Of a DNA stretch of 64,000 nucleotides, positions 45,511 through 58,491 are shown one piece after another. The first letter of the stretch is position 1; each line of letters starts with the position of its first letter. This stretch comes from Odobenus rosmarus divergens. Its lineage: Eukaryota; Chordata; Mammalia; Carnivora; Odobenidae. The position numbers and the translations under genes are program-made. Location: positions 2,920,176 to 2,984,175 of the forward strand of contig NW_004450480.1 of the NCBI RefSeq assembly GCF_000321225.1, given 5' to 3'. The notes beneath the pieces are model-generated. The model saw only the letters and a list, made by a program, of their open reading frames with translations. It was not told the origin of the DNA and did no database searches.

Positions 45511-46620
45511 TTTAGGGGTGTGATACTGATACACATATGAGGGTAGCCCCACCAGACCGCTTGTACTTAGGGTGAGAGGAGCTGGTTTTCCTTAGGAAAA
45601 TGAAGGTGCTGTTAACAAAGGAAGAGAGGGGGGACACGGCCAGGCAAAGGCAAGAGATGTGTGCCCTGCTTCTGAGCAAAGAGGGTTACTCTGTATACAT
45701 CTCAGGGGCTGATGAGCCATGTACACCCTCCCAAGACACAAGAAACAAGATAACTGCTCCTCCGTAGGGTTGACCTTCTTAACCTCTTAGGATATTTAAA
45801 ACATTATTCTCTTCCAAAAGGAAAACATGACTGAGGACTTTATCTTTGGGTTTTCATTTTTCCATGCAATACTCTTTGACTCTAAAAATGTACTTTGTTC
45901 ATTTAAATTGGAGAGTTACGTCTCTAACTTCCTACTTGATGACTACATATATTCTCTCCATACCACAGTGAGGTAAATTAAAAAGAAATTAGTGGGTGCT
46001 ATTTCAGAGATGTATGGCACAGAGATCAGCAGAACAAGCCAGAAAAAAACACAAAAGCAACCCATGATTAGTCATAATAAAGATTACCACCAAACAATGA
46101 GACTTTATGGGGCTAAAATGATGAAATATTTATAGACCAGTTCATTTTGTTTGCCACTGCAAACTAGTTTTCATTTTTCACATTTCTCTCTCTGTTTCTA
46201 TTAGAAGCCATGGAAACAGCCCCCTCCTTTTCTCCCCTATGCAAACTGACTCACCTCAGCGTTTACTGACCTTTCCTTGGCCTATTCTCTTTTTGACAGT
46301 GGCCATGTCAGTTGTAAAAGGATACAGAGAACCTGATAATGAATGCTTTCAGAAGATAACAATGTCAAAACCTGACCTTGAATCAGTGATAGACAATTAC
46401 TTTGTAGAATTAAAATATATATATATATGTATATCAATGACAATTTTCCTTCTTTAAAATAATTATATTCCTATATTTCTCAACAAGACTTTTGGAAGGA
46501 AAAACAGTATGCCTCATTCTACATACGTCTTTTCCCCAAATTTGCTTGTAAATCACATTTTTATAAACTGAATCATCATTTCAGGTCCAGGGTAACACCA
46601 AAAAACTTTTCAGTGAATCA
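45511..46620. other. Gene desert, nothing recognised
   Basis: Unique-looking DNA with a short TATATA run at 46416-46428. Confidence 0.5.
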
Positions 46621-46633
46621 TGGAATAATTTTA

Positions 46634-46821
46634 AAGATTTTATTTATTTATTTGACAGAGAGAGACATAGCGAGAGAGGGAACACAAGCAGGGGGTGTGG
46701 GAGAGGGAGAAGCAGGCTTCCCGCAGAGCAGGGAGCTCGACGAGGTGCTCAATCCCAGGACCCTGGGATCATGACCTGAGCCGAAGGCAGATGCTCAATG
46801 ACTGAGCCACCCAGGCACCCC
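46634..46821 (-). mobile_element. CAN-SINE
   Basis: This reverse-orientation copy has a 13-bp duplication TGGAATAATTTTA at 46621-46633 and 46822-46834. Confidence 0.95.
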
Positions 46822-47103
46822 TGGAATAATTTTAATTTTAAAGGGAAAAAAAAAATACTTCTGAGCTATCCTCTATGTAATTTCCTCCATTTGTAGTTTT
46901 GGAAACTGAGATACATGGTGAAGAATGACTTACCTAAGGTACACTTAAAGTGAGTTTCTTCTGTGATTTGTATTACTACTCTTTTTTTTTTGATAAATGC
47001 AGATTTTGTTTTCAATGTTTACTTAAAAGAAGGTAGACCTATAGGAACAGAAGAAGATTGTTTTCTTCACAGCCCTCTTGTAGTTTAAATATAATTTATC
47101 ATT

Positions 47104-47302
47104 TTTTAAAAGATTTTATTTATTTATTTGACAGAGAGAGAGAGAGAGCATGCAAGCAGGGGGAGAGAGGCAGGCAGAGGGAGAGGGAGAAGTAGGCTCC
47201 CTGCTGAGCGGGGAGCCCAATGCAGGGCTCGATCCCAGGATCCTGAGATCAGAACCTGAGCTGAGGGCAGACGCTTAACCGACTGAGCCACCCAGGTGCC
47301 CC
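47104..47302 (-). mobile_element. CAN-SINE
   Basis: This reverse-orientation copy has a 14-bp duplication TATAATTTATCATT at 47090-47103 and 47303-47316. It lies about 280 bp from the copy at 46634, in the same orientation. Confidence 0.95.
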
Positions 47303-47387
47303 TATAATTTATCATTAATTGTAAAGTTTGTAGATAAAACTTAGAGGTTTTAAACAGCATTTTGAAAGAAAAAGATCACATGTTAAA

Positions 47388-47608
47388 CCAGTGGCCTTTA
47401 ACTGGGTGTGATTTTGGCCCCCAGGGGACATTCAGTAACCTCTGGAGACATTTTTATTTGTCACAACTAGGGGGAGGGGGTACTATTCAGCCACCAGCAG
47501 GTGGAGGCCAGGGATGTTGGGAAACATCCCACAAGGCACAGAGCAGCCTCTACAGAAAGGAATGATCTGGCCCCAAATGTTACTAGTCCTGATGTTGTGA
47601 AAGCCTGG
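47388..47608 (+). mobile_element. MER5A-type remnant
   Basis: It runs from CCAGTGGCCTTTAA to GTTGTGAAAGCCTG, with the 'gtcacaactagggggagg' segment. It sits 85 bp from a CAN-SINE. Confidence 0.85.
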
Positions 47609-47864
47609 GTTGAATGAACCCATTACTGCAGGTGAAGATTCCCACAAAGATAATAATCCATGTTCTTGTACTTGGTCTGTTGAGCACTACTCTATTAAAG
47701 TGTCACAATAACCCTGAATCTCTTTAGAGAAGCTAATGTGAGAAACTTTCCAACCTACTTCTGTATTTACCCTCTGCTTCTTCCTTCCTGTGAAATTGAT
47801 CTTCTCTTCTAGAAGGTCAACCCCTCCTCCAAAGCTTGGGAGCTGCTTAAGATTAAATTCGGCT

Positions 47865-48070
47865 GGGGCACCTGGGTGACTCAGTCAGTTAAATGTCCAG
47901 CTCTTAGTTTCAGCTCAGGTGATGATCTCAGGGTCCTGGGATGGAGCACCGCAACAGGATTTGTGCTCAGCAGGGAGTCTTCTGGTCCACCCCCCTCCCC
48001 TGCTCCTCCCCCTGCTCATGCTCTCTCTCTCAGTCTAAAACAAATAAATGAAATCTTCAAAAAAATAAAT
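47865..48070 (+). mobile_element. CAN-SINE, diverged
   Basis: A GGGGCACCTGGGTGACTCAG head and CT-rich tail are clear. The flanking TTCGGCTG and CTCGGCTG are the remains of the target duplication. It is inserted at the edge of an older repeat (48079-48400). Confidence 0.9.
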
Positions 48071-48078
48071 ATACTCGG

Positions 48079-48400
48079 CTGCATGCAACAGAAAAATCCA
48101 ATTTCCTCTGGCTTCAACAAACAGGAGTTTTGTTTTCCTCACAAAAAAGAAGTCTGGAGGTGACTAGGATGGTACACGGGCTCCATGATGCCATCAGAGA
48201 CAAGGGATTGTTCCACGCTTCCACCCAGCCATTCTTAGAACTTTGGTCCCCATGCATGTCCCCTCAGGGTGGTAAGATGGCTGCCCCATCGGCAGGCGTG
48301 GGGCAGAGGGGAGAAGAGCAAAGGGCAAAGGGTGCCTGTGGTCTGTCAATGTCCACCTCTGGTGACCATTCCAACTAGATCCTCACCTGTTAGTCTTTAA
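48079..48400 (+). mobile_element. Ancient interspersed repeat, family unassigned (copy 2)
   Basis: 'gcatgcaacagaaaaatcca' with 'ggtaagatggctgcc' belongs to the same recurring block as 45140. Confidence 0.45.
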
Positions 48401-48839
48401 AAATCACACTTTCTTTGTTGCTCATGTGCACTTATCATATTCGATAATGCCATAGTTATCTGCTTTCTTGCTCCTGGTCCCTCTCGCCAACCCAGTAGAT
48501 GATAAACTTTGAAAGGAGCGGGTAGCCGCCTGGTTTGTGCTCTGCCCAGCTGCCCTCCCATCCTTCTTCTGGTTTCTGTGCTCTCCTCCCCTAGCTGCCT
48601 TATACCTTTGCTGCTAACCATGGACACAAGGGTAGGACTGCTCACAGGCTTCACTCTGCCTGTGCAGGGAGCCAGATACACCTGTGTGTTGCCATTCACA
48701 AGGGTGGCCTGTAGCCAGTGAGTGCTAGTTATGTGTTAGCTGTTGGAGACAACTCGGAGGTGTAGTTACTCTCCAGAGCTCCCTGCAGGAACTGGCAGAG
48801 GCTGGGGTTTTGCCTGAGAGCTCCACCTGGCTTGCCTTC

Positions 48840-49040
48840 TTCCTTTGCTTATTCTGTCCTCCCACCCTCCCTCTGCTTTACGGGAGTCACCTGGGAACAC
48901 TGCCTTAAGAAATCGTTTTCACCAGAATCTTTGGCTCCTAGTCGGCTTCCGGGAAACAAACCATGTTATTTTTATTCACCAGCGCCTAGTACAGGGCCTG
49001 ACACATAGTGGGTGCTTGAAAACCTCTGCCAGATTGCTTT
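48840..49040 (+). mobile_element. L2 3' end
   Basis: 'accagcgcctagtacagggc' and 'ctgacacatagtgggtgctt' mark the L2 end. Confidence 0.7.
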
Positions 49041-49779
49041 AAAAAACAAACAAAACAATATTAAAATTGACCAAACAACCAGCTCTAGTGAAAAGTGATA
49101 TTTGAATTCAGTCAAGTTCGTATGATTCAGTGTCAATGAGTTACTAATTCTCTATATAGCTTTGATTCTACTTAGTGGAACTCAAATTCAAAGTAACCTA
49201 GTAAAAGTTGGATATTAAATTTTCATTTAAATTTGAGGTGATGGATCCACATAATATGAGAGGGACTAAGATTTTAAAACGTGTCTCATACCTCAATTAG
49301 CTTCAGGTGCCCACTGATAAGCCCAGTGGTCTTACCCTACTAGATGCCATAAAACGTTCCTGTTGGTAAGCAGGCTGGCTACAATGGCATCCCAGGAGCA
49401 ATGCTACCAGTGCCATAAAATGAAGTTTCTACAGATGACAGTGGCAGTTGGGGAAGAAGGGTGAATTCCTATGGGGAGTTTAAATCTATGCAGAGCTCTC
49501 CTGGAGCCTCAGGGCTCATAGTTTCTGTTTGTTACACTCCTTTTAGCCTGCTGTCTACCCTTCACGGTTGGTCCTGGGTGTTCTTCAGCGATGACTCCGC
49601 TGCAGGTCATGGCACCTTAGCCCTGGAGCAACGGCTCCTCCCAGCCACAGAGAGCAGAGGCTTGAAAGAAGGGAGACTGAGGTTGGCTAGGTACTGCGAC
49701 TGAATTTCAATTAATATTTTACTTCACATTTATATTACTTCACTGGGAACCAAACATTTTCCTGTTACAACTCACTCTT

Positions 49780-50095
49780 GGTGTTGGAGTTAGACTCCTC
49801 GAGTTCAAATCCCAACTCCGTCACATACAATCTCTATGATATGGCGCAAATCATTCAATCCCTCTGGGCTGCAGTTCCCTATTTACAGAATGGAGGGCCC
49901 ATGAGAGAAAAAGGTTTTGGTCTTTTTTGACCCTTACTATCTTCCTAGTGACTAGGCATGCCTGAAATATGGTATGTGCTCAATAAGTATTGCCTTATTA
50001 GTGAAGGGGATGTTTGTGAAGATTGAAGGGAAAAGTGAACGTGAAGGACTTATAGTGTCTGGCACAAAGCAACCTCTCAGTAAATATTAGCTATA
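49780..50095 (+). mobile_element. MIR, long copy
   Basis: 'gttagactcctcgagttcaa' with 'aaatcattcaatccctctgg' and a later 'gtgtctggcacaaagcaacc' covers head to 3' end. Confidence 0.7.
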
Positions 50096-50254
50096 CATAT
50101 TTAAATACATATGTAAGTATAGACTTTTATTTTTTACACCTGGTAACATAGTTTCTAAGCATAATGCAATGTGTTAGAATTCATGCTTTTGATTAATAGA
50201 GGCATCCCCCTATTTTCTGAGAGCAACAGCACATGTAGTCAATATTGCTGATTG

Positions 50255-50765
50255 TCCCTTCAGCCTCCATTCACCCCTTTCTTTCTCCTTAACAGAACCC
50301 AGATTCTGGCCAAGTATTCACCATTCCACATGTCTCACCACTCAGGAGACTGTAATCCAAGCCTAGGTTCTAGGAGTGGTCTTAAGCAGTCTGAGCCAAT
50401 CACACACCATCCCTTCCCCTTAACTCTGTGTTTCTGATTATCGGTCACATAACTAAGGCTGGCCCAATCAGAATGAAGGAAAGATTTACATTTCTTGCTT
50501 TGGGTGTGGTTTTTCCCTTTCCCATCAGGTGGTTGAGAACAAAGAAGCATGTAGGTCCAATTGCCACTGAAGTCATGTCGCAATCACATAGTACTCTAGA
50601 ATTAGGTTTAAATCATCATGAGAAAATGGAGCAGAGAGATGGAGTGAGCCAGGTATTCGATAGTATCTTCGACGGTTCCACTCTTTCTAGTTACATCAGA
50701 CAATATATTGCCTTTTGTGTAAGTCACTTGGGATGGGCTTTTTAGTACTTTGCAACCAGAAACAC
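50255..50765 (+). mobile_element. Ancient interspersed repeat, family unassigned
   Basis: 'ctgagccaatcacacaccat', 'gttacatcagacaatatatt' and the end 'cttgggatgggctttttagt' resemble a common old mammalian element ending in 'cttgcaaccaaaag'-type sequence. Confidence 0.45.
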
Positions 50766-50824
50766 TCTACCTAATGGACTTTAAAATTATTTAGGTGGTG
50801 ACAGTAAAAGTGCCTTCTTCAAAT

Positions 50825-51095
50825 TATAATAGTAATGATAGCCAACGCTTACTCATCACTGTGTCAAACCTTGTACCTAACTCTTTGGTTATTTTACTTA
50901 TTTATGCTTCTAAACAATTCTATGAGATAGAGATTGTTATTAGCCTCATTTTCAGATGAGGAAATCTTTGTCCAGGTGTATGTCAAGGAATATAGAACAG
51001 AATCAGTGAAAGAGCTGGGATTTCAACACTGGCTGTCTGGCTCTGGAGCCAAACTTATACTTACCACTAAACCTAACCATTGAACTATACAGTAT
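50825..51095 (-). mobile_element. MIR, long copy
   Basis: 'agcctcattttcagatgagg' and 'agctgggatttcaacactgg' are MIR landmarks in reverse. Confidence 0.75.
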
Positions 51096-51294
51096 TTAAT
51101 AGTATGAAGGTTCATAATGACACATATACACACCACCATCACTACCACCACCACAACAAAACAAGAATGGAATATGCTTCACTTTGTTAGAAAAAAAAGT
51201 ATACTAAATATTTCTCAGAAAATAATCGAACACTAGCTTAATTATATTGTTGGTGTACTCTTTTACATAAAATTTATCCTTTTTGAAAACATGT

Positions 51295-53210
51295 ATTTAC
51301 CCATTCAGTCATTCATTAAATATTTATCAGGCTCTTATGTGTCAACTGTTGTGCCAGATGCTGGAAGTACACGAGTGAAAAACTTCCCGTCTAGGAGGAA
51401 AGACAGACCAGCCAAATAGCAATCATCAGGTCAGGTGAGGAGCACTTCCACAGGTGAAAAAAACAGTGCCTACACCATGGGAGCATCGAAACATAGCACC
51501 TAAACCAGTTGGTGCAACAGTGGTGTCAAGGAATGCTTCCCAGATGAGACATAAGACTTCCCTAGGGGAGACACGAGAACACCCTAGAGAGGCCTGTGGG
51601 AGAGAACGTGGCATGGTCATCATGCTGCTGAGGGTGTGAACACTGGGCAAGTGCTCAGAGATAGAGGAAGGTAGACTCTAGAGTCAGGGAGCTAAGGAGT
51701 GGCCAGGAAGTTTGGTCTTGGTCTAAGCACAGGGCCTCTAGAAAGTGGACCCTGAGGCAAGAATGAAAGCACTGAGACTTAATGTGGGAGATGCAAGCCC
51801 AGGGAAGTGGGGGTACGTTAGAAAGGGAAGTAAGGCAAATGCAGAAGCAGAGCGTGTGAGGGAACTGTAATACATGGTCTTGGCAGCCACCATGTTACAA
51901 TGAGCCAAAATCAGACACAGCAGGTAACTAACCCAAGCAAATGAATCTGCTTGGGACAAGGGACTTTGCTTGAAATGTTGCAAGAAGAAACCCCTTCTTA
52001 TCATAGTCCACAAAAGTAGCAAGAAGGGGAAACTTCTCTGCCCAGCTCCCTTCCATCTTCTATTTTCCTTTATTTAAGGAATATCCTTTGGGAGTTAACT
52101 TCTCCATCTTTCTGGTTGCATCACCTGGCACTGCCTGGGAAGTCAGATCTTATGCCCCATTGTGTGCCCTTTCCTGTAATTCTAGAAGTGGAGGTTGGTG
52201 TGTGAGACTGGAAGGCCATGCAGGCCCATCACTTCAACTTGGGCCCAAGCCAGCAGAGCTGAGCTCCTTTAGAGAGGAGAAAGTTAAAAGAATCTATGAA
52301 GGTGGAGAGGTTTGTGTACAATAGTCTTTTTCCTGAAAGAAGCTCTGATGGGCTTCCAGCCTAGGGCAACCACAATCCGGTTAGAGCTTAGAAAGCTCAT
52401 CCAGGCTGTAGCGTGAAGGCAGGGGATTTGAAAGGGCAGATCTGAGAATGTGTAGACCACTCTGCAGCCTGGTCTAAGGGAGAGGGAGTGGGCATGAAGC
52501 CAAGGGGATGGACTTGACCAATACCAAAGCAGATAAGTTGATTGTGTACTTCGTAACAAAGTGGATGTGGAGAGTGAAGGAGAGAGATGGTACCCAGATG
52601 TCTGGCTTGGGCAACTGAGGATTAGAGTGTGGTGCCATTTCCTGAGATAGGGAATGGATAGGAAGGAGAAGGCTGGAGGTGGGGCATGGTGGGGAGGAAG
52701 TAGGGATGGTGAAATCAGTTTTTGAACATACTGAAGTTGAGAAACCTAGGACACATCCAAGTAGATGTGTTTTAAGGCTATTGATGACACAAGTCTGGAG
52801 CTTGGGAGTAATAGCTCCCCAGGAGACACAGATTTTTGAGCCACTGGAGGTGGGTAATAAAGCAGGTGTGTGGGTGCCTGAGATATGTGAAGGAGAACAT
52901 GTCTGAGAAGAAGAAAAGAGGGTTGGGGGCCCAGCCCTCTCAGGCTCCACAATGCCAGAATATAATGACCAGACATCCAGACCAAGAGGAGACTCCAGAG
53001 AAAGAGGAGAAAACGTGACCCAAGATGTCCCCAGCTCAGGAGAGCTCTTCAAGGAAATGGGGAATGATGTCAGCTGCTGCAGAGGGCTCAACTCAGAAAA
53101 AGAGTGAGAAGTATTCAATGGATTTAGAAATGAGGGGGTTATTGGTGTCCTTGTTGAGAGCATTGTCAATGAAATGGGTTGGATTTGGGGTGTACAGAAG
53201 CAAAATGTGG
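51295..53210 (-). mobile_element. L2, long decayed antisense copy or copies
   Basis: It starts with 'cattcagtcattcattaaat' (reverse of the L2 terminus). Internal L2 segments such as 'gggacacatccaagtagatg'-type sequence, 'acacaagtctggagcttggg' and 'cattgtcaatgaaatgggtt' recur up to about 53200. The 231-codon minus-strand reading frame at 52474-53169 lies in this element and shows no protein similarity I recognise. Confidence 0.65.
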
Positions 53211-53329
53211 ATAAACCATTGATCTCTCGTGCAGGGCCTACTTACAATTCAGAACAGTCACTGTGATTAGTGATGATGCAAAGGTAAAGAAATTACAGAG
53301 CAAAAGAGAGTTCTAGTGGATTTTAGCTC

Positions 53330-53530
53330 CTTAACCTGCTTTATGTTTCTTCACAGCATCTTTTACAACATGAAATGATATTACTTATATGTTTGTTTGT
53401 CGTCTGTCTCTCCTCTAGAATGGAAGCACCATGAAAGGTTGAAATTTTGTGTCATTCACTCCTGTATCCTCAGTGCTTAGCATAAAGTAGCCATTAAATA
53501 AATATTTTTTGAAAAAAAATTTGTCGAATA
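53330..53530 (+). mobile_element. L2 3' end
   Basis: 'tctcctctagaatggaagca' and 'atcctcagtgcttagcataa' then 'ttaaataaatattttttgaa' are the L2 3' terminus. Confidence 0.8.
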
Positions 53531-53778
53531 AAGAGTTGGCTGAATCTGATGAAAATATGTAAAGGACAAAAATAAACATAATGAGTTTAGTTTTATGGAC
53601 ATATGTTCAGACTCTTTACAAGGAGTTATAGATGCATGTTCAAATAAGAAAAAGCAAGTTGTGAGGATGCCTATAGGACATCTCCTGCGGTCAGCCTCCC
53701 AGACTTTACTCCTAATTTAAGTGCAAATCAGCAATATTCAAAAATTGTGATGCACTTCCAAAGACTTTTGTTTTTTTT

Positions 53779-54203
53779 AAAAGATTTTATTTAGGGGCGC
53801 CTGGGTGGCTCAGTTGGTTAAGCGACTGCCTTCGGCTCAGGTCATGATCCTGGAGTCCCGGGATCGAGTCCCATGTCGGGCTCCCTGCTCAGCAGGGAGT
53901 CTGTTTCTCCCTCTGACCCTCTTCCCTCTCGTGCTCTCTATCTCTCATTCTCTCTCTAAAATAAATAAATAAAATCTTTAAAAAAAATAAAAAAATAAAA
54001 AATAAATAAAAGATTTTATTTATTTATTATATATAGAGAGAGTGTGTGAGCAAGTGGGGGGAGGGGCAGAAGGAGAGACTCCTTAAGCAGATTCTCCACT
54101 GAGCAGGGAGCCCAATGCAGGGCTCGATCCCAGGACCCTATCATTGACCTGAGCCAAAATCAAGAGTCAGCTGCTTAACTGACTGAGCCACCCCAGGCAC
54201 CCC
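53779..54203 (-). mobile_element. CAN-SINE, older host copy, interrupted
   Basis: The reverse-orientation element consists of tail 53779-53793 and body 54008-54203, split by the younger insertion. Its own duplication is weak (AAAGACTTTTG against AAAAGATTTTT). Confidence 0.92.
53794..54007 (+). mobile_element. CAN-SINE, young, nested in another CAN-SINE
   Basis: This near-consensus copy of the same 'cctggagtcccgggatcgag' type as 24738 is flanked by the 15-bp duplication AAAAGATTTTATTTA at 53779-53793 and 54008-54022. That duplication is itself the tail of the older, oppositely oriented element. Confidence 0.96.
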
Positions 54204-54332
54204 AAAAGATTTTTCTAATCCACAGCTTTCCTATAGACTTCTATGAAGAAATTTTATTACCTGTTAGACTAAACTGCAAAGTAACTATCTTAGGAAATAA
54301 ATAATAAATGTTCATGTTTGTGTGTATTTATG

Positions 54333-54384
54333 CTTGTGTGTATATATATATACATATATATACACACACATATATATATATTCA
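54333..54384 (+). repeat. (TA)n/(CA)n AT-rich microsatellite
   Basis: TGTGTATATATATA continues into CACACATATATATATA, a compound dinucleotide repeat that is self-complementary over much of its length. Confidence 0.85.
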
Positions 54385-55184
54385 TGATTTTAATCAACTA
54401 AGAGAGATAACTATGTACTTGAATTTTGAAGCTTACATATCTATAATCTTGCATTCCTATTAAAGGCAGTATCATATATAACATGCAACAACTATGTCAA
54501 ATACCTGCTTTGTTGTATTGTAGTAAAAAGACCTTCTTTCTACTGAATCGATTTTAGGGGAAATAAACATTGAAATGGCAATCCCAAGAAAAACGCTTTC
54601 TTTTCCCTAATTTCTGTTTATCTCTTTTTTCTACAGCTTCTGCATGTTACCATGTTTTAGCCAAAATCAATTAATTATATGCTTTTAAATAAAATATTTC
54701 ATAATTTTACCAGGCCCAATTCTGATAGTGACTCAGTATGGTAGACATGCATTCAATTTAGGTCGTGAATCCTGGTCTTCAAACCTTGTGATTTCAATGA
54801 TAAGGATGAAATGCAGAGACATGGAAAGAAAATGTCTTTTCAGTTAAGGAGAATTACTCTTCATGATCATAGTGGAAATTAAGAAGGAAAGAATACCACT
54901 TAGAGGATGTTAACAGTGTCAGTAGAAAAGCAAAATTCATAAAATCAGAATCATTTGGGGAAATTCATTTGCCTTTAAGTGGATTTTACAAGGACAGGTG
55001 TGAAATAGTTAAATAGTAATACCCCAGGTTGTCCTAGCTGGCTAATTAGTCAGTTTAGGGTAAATTAGTCTGTAGGAACATACATACCCTCAAATCTCGA
55101 AGACTTTCAATCATAAAAGCTTATTTCTGATTCTCATTTTATATACCTATCTCAGAACTGGCTTTAGAGAGTTCTACTTCCAGT
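54385..55184. other. Gene desert, nothing recognised
   Basis: AT-rich sequence without recognisable structure. Confidence 0.5.
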
Positions 55185-55935
55185 ATGGCAGAGTAGGTTC
55201 CAAATAGACTGCTCTTCCTGCAAATAAGGATTCTGAACTCTGAACAAAATACATTAAAAACAAAACAAAACAACAACAACAAAAACTACCCAAAGGCTCT
55301 GGAGAGTTAGCAAAAGCAGGCAGATTTTGGAAGGGAGTCAAAACTTAGAAGAATCATCATCAGAGGTGATGATGACATGAGTTTCCCATTTCAGTGTGAA
55401 ATCAGGCTGAAGTCGTAGCATGGGTAGGTTAAAATTCTACTAGAAAATCTGCTGTCTTTTTGTTCTGAAGAATCATAGGTTCTGAGCCAGTCATTGCTGC
55501 TGGAAAGTGAGAAGGGAATTCCAGAAATGAGTGAGCCAGAGCAGAAGGGCCACTAATTCTGTGCATAACCTCTGTCCCAAGTCTCTAACCCCTGAATAAT
55601 GTGTGTGGCAGACTTAAAGCAGCTTGGAGGAAGGCTAAGAGAAGTGTATTGAAATGTGAGCTGCTACCTTCCACAGGCAACACAGAGCTCACCGTTTGAG
55701 TCTGTCCAAGTTAATTGCCTGCTAAAACAAAATCATCAACACTCTGTAGGAATATAACAGAAGAGTTTCTGTGTTATATCCAGAAAGAAGGCAGGCAAGG
55801 GGAAAGAGAGGAACAAAGAGCAGAGAGGAAAACAGAAAAAACAATAGAGTGAAATATTTAAATGAAATCATATTGATAATTGCATTAAATATTAATGGAT
55901 AAACATTTCCATCAAAAGGCAGAGATCATTGCATC
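55185..55935 (+). mobile_element. Old LINE-1/HAL1 fragment
   Basis: 'ccagtatggcagagtaggtt' resembles an L1 5' region, and 'attgcattaaatattaatgg' near the end resembles the ORF2 endonuclease region. No open frame of useful length remains. Confidence 0.5.
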
Positions 55936-56164
55936 CGGTTCTGGCTCATCACTCTGATCTAAGCTACAGGGAGGACCTTCTAACATGTTGTATCTATCAT
56001 AGCAGAAGGAAAGGAGGAGTGAGGAAAGTGCATGATGGTTCTTAACAGCCTTCTTCTCATAACTGACAGCCACCATTTTCACAAGCATTTCACAGGCTAA
56101 GGCAAGTCACATGGCCAAGCCTGACTTCAATGGGGCAGGAAACTATAATTCATTCACAGGGAGG

Positions 56165-58299
56165 GGAAACAAATATTTTAAAATAAATAATAAAATATAC
56201 TCATGAAGAAAAGTAATTTACTGTCATGGAAGAATAACTATCTTAGGGTGAATGATTTCTGCATAATGGGAATATTCTTAGAGATTATAGACTCTCCTGA
56301 CAAAATCCAGCATTATCTATGTAACCACAGAAAGCTCAGTCACCAACTTGCCTGCCTGATCCATAAATTTTTCTCAGAGATTCTCTCTTGCTAAGTGAAC
56401 CACATGAAACCACTTCTGTGGCTGCAGCTGTTTGCATCACGGGCCAGGTATCCACACCCTGGTCCATGTTTGGTGTAAAAATCCTTGCTAGAAGAGCCAT
56501 TTATAGTTATTTGATAATGCTTTCCTCTTTTCAAACATGAAAAAATATAATTCAGTACATATTCTATATGTATACACATACCTCTCATTGACTAATTTAT
56601 CTTCATACATTATTCCTGGATGGAAATTCCACATCCTATAGCCTTAGTTCTTTGATTTACCTTCCAAAATTGTGTAAGCATGTCTCCATTAATTTAATTT
56701 TACAAACTCATCTCTGTATAGTGAAATATTTAAATATAAGTTTAAAGCCTCATATATTTTAAGAGTTTTGCCTTCCTTTGTCTCATAATTTAAAAATATG
56801 CCATATAATCTTATCTCATACAATTCAATTCAGAAATACAAAATGTATAGACAAAGGCTCTCCTGCTGTTTTAAACACCATTTAGCAAGTTTACAGTTGA
56901 AAGGTTTGCCAACGTAACTATCACTTCCTTATTATGGTGAGTATCTGAATTTTTTTTTAATAAACCAGATAAAGATGCTTCTATAGCCAAGCACAGCATG
57001 TATCTTTCAACAGTCAGTTCTAAGCCCCTTGCTCTTAATCCTGTTCCAGTATTTTTTGGAACCCTTAGAGCACAATAAACTCTCAATGCCTACACTCACA
57101 GAGAGAAACACAGAGCAAGTTCATTCCCCAGTCATTCCTAGTTGCCTTTGGTTTGCATTTTTATACTTACAACATGCAAGTGAAATAAAAAAAATTTTTT
57201 TATATTATCAAGTGTTCTCTATTCATTTACCTACATGTAGATATTTTGTCTCTGGGGACTAAATTGTTTCAAATACTTTTCTTAAATCATGTCATCATTA
57301 CTTGAATTCTGTTTAGAAAAAAAAGATATATTGACAACCTTTCTTAGCATGCCTTTCTGTATAATGTGCTAGCCTGCTGTCTTGGACTATCAGTTGAAAA
57401 TTATAGCACAGTACAACAAAGTGGATCAGTTGATAAATGAACTTGATCATCTTTTGCAAAGTTAAAAGCACCATATCAATTTAGAGTGTTGTTATTGCCC
57501 ATAATTAAGGAGACAAAAATCACCAGCTGAGGCTAAATTCAATCTGTTACCCAGTGGAACAGATTGTAAAAATATTTCCTTACAGTTCTTTTGAACTCTG
57601 TCGACTTTTTTTTTTTTTTTTAGAACAGCTTTGCACATAAAAGGAAATTGTTTCTGAATGCTAGCTAATTTGGTTTTGCCTGATGGTTCTAGGACTGGTT
57701 TAAATAACGTTGGTGAAGCCTCAGATAAGCTTCATTCAAGAATCAGAGTTATTTACTGGAAGGGGCCTGATTCGAGTTGCCAATTCCCTAATGTGCTCCC
57801 CCAATAGGGGAGGAGAGAGAGGGGTTGAAAATCTGTTCTCAAACAGTTGTACTTCCCACCTAACTCCAAAGATATTTGTTCCCCTCAAAACCACAGTTGG
57901 TTTTCTCAGAACCTTGGCTAATTTCACTTAAGGTTTTAACACTTGCTCCCCTCTGCCAGACAGCCCATATAATCAGGGGACTTCGTGGGCTCCACACTCT
58001 TTCCTGTCTAGTTGGCTTTTGTCTGCAATACTGTGAATAGCTTCACTGCAGCACTTAAGCTGTTCAACTCTGGCAAGAATTACAATCTAAGGTGAGCAAA
58101 ATTCATTAGGCATTTATTATTTGGCATTTAGTATCTCTCAATAGCTTGAAACAGGTTTTACAATAGCTACATAAATATTTCCGTCACCCAGCATTGTGGG
58201 GAAGCTGAAGACAAATCACTCCACCCAGAACTGGAAGTCGTAACTTCTTAACCCTAAATTAAACAATGACAGCATTTACTGGAGGAGGCGGAGTTTGCG
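56165..58299. other. Gene desert, nothing recognised
   Basis: About 2.1 kb with no SINE or MIR copy and no exon; T runs at 57607 and A-rich runs elsewhere. Confidence 0.5.
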
Positions 58300-58485
58300 G
58301 GAGATCCCTGCCTCTGTCACATACTAGCTGGATGGACCTTGAGCAGGTCAGCTGTCTTTCTTAGACTCAGTTTGGTTCTTTGTAAGATGGGGGTAATTGG
58401 GTTTTTATGAAGAATAAGTGAGATCATATTTGAAATGTTAAATAGTATGTACGAAGGGCTTGAAAAATACTAGTTACCATTAACC
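58300..58485 (+). mobile_element. MIR
   Basis: 'gtcacatactagctggatgg', 'ttgtaagatgggggtaattg' and 'aagaataagtgagatcat' are MIR landmarks. Confidence 0.8.
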
Positions 58486-58491
58486 CATAGT

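Noticed and set aside
52474..53169. 231-codon minus-strand frame
   Set aside because: It lies in decayed antisense L2 sequence and has Ser/Pro/Leu-rich composition without a recognisable domain.
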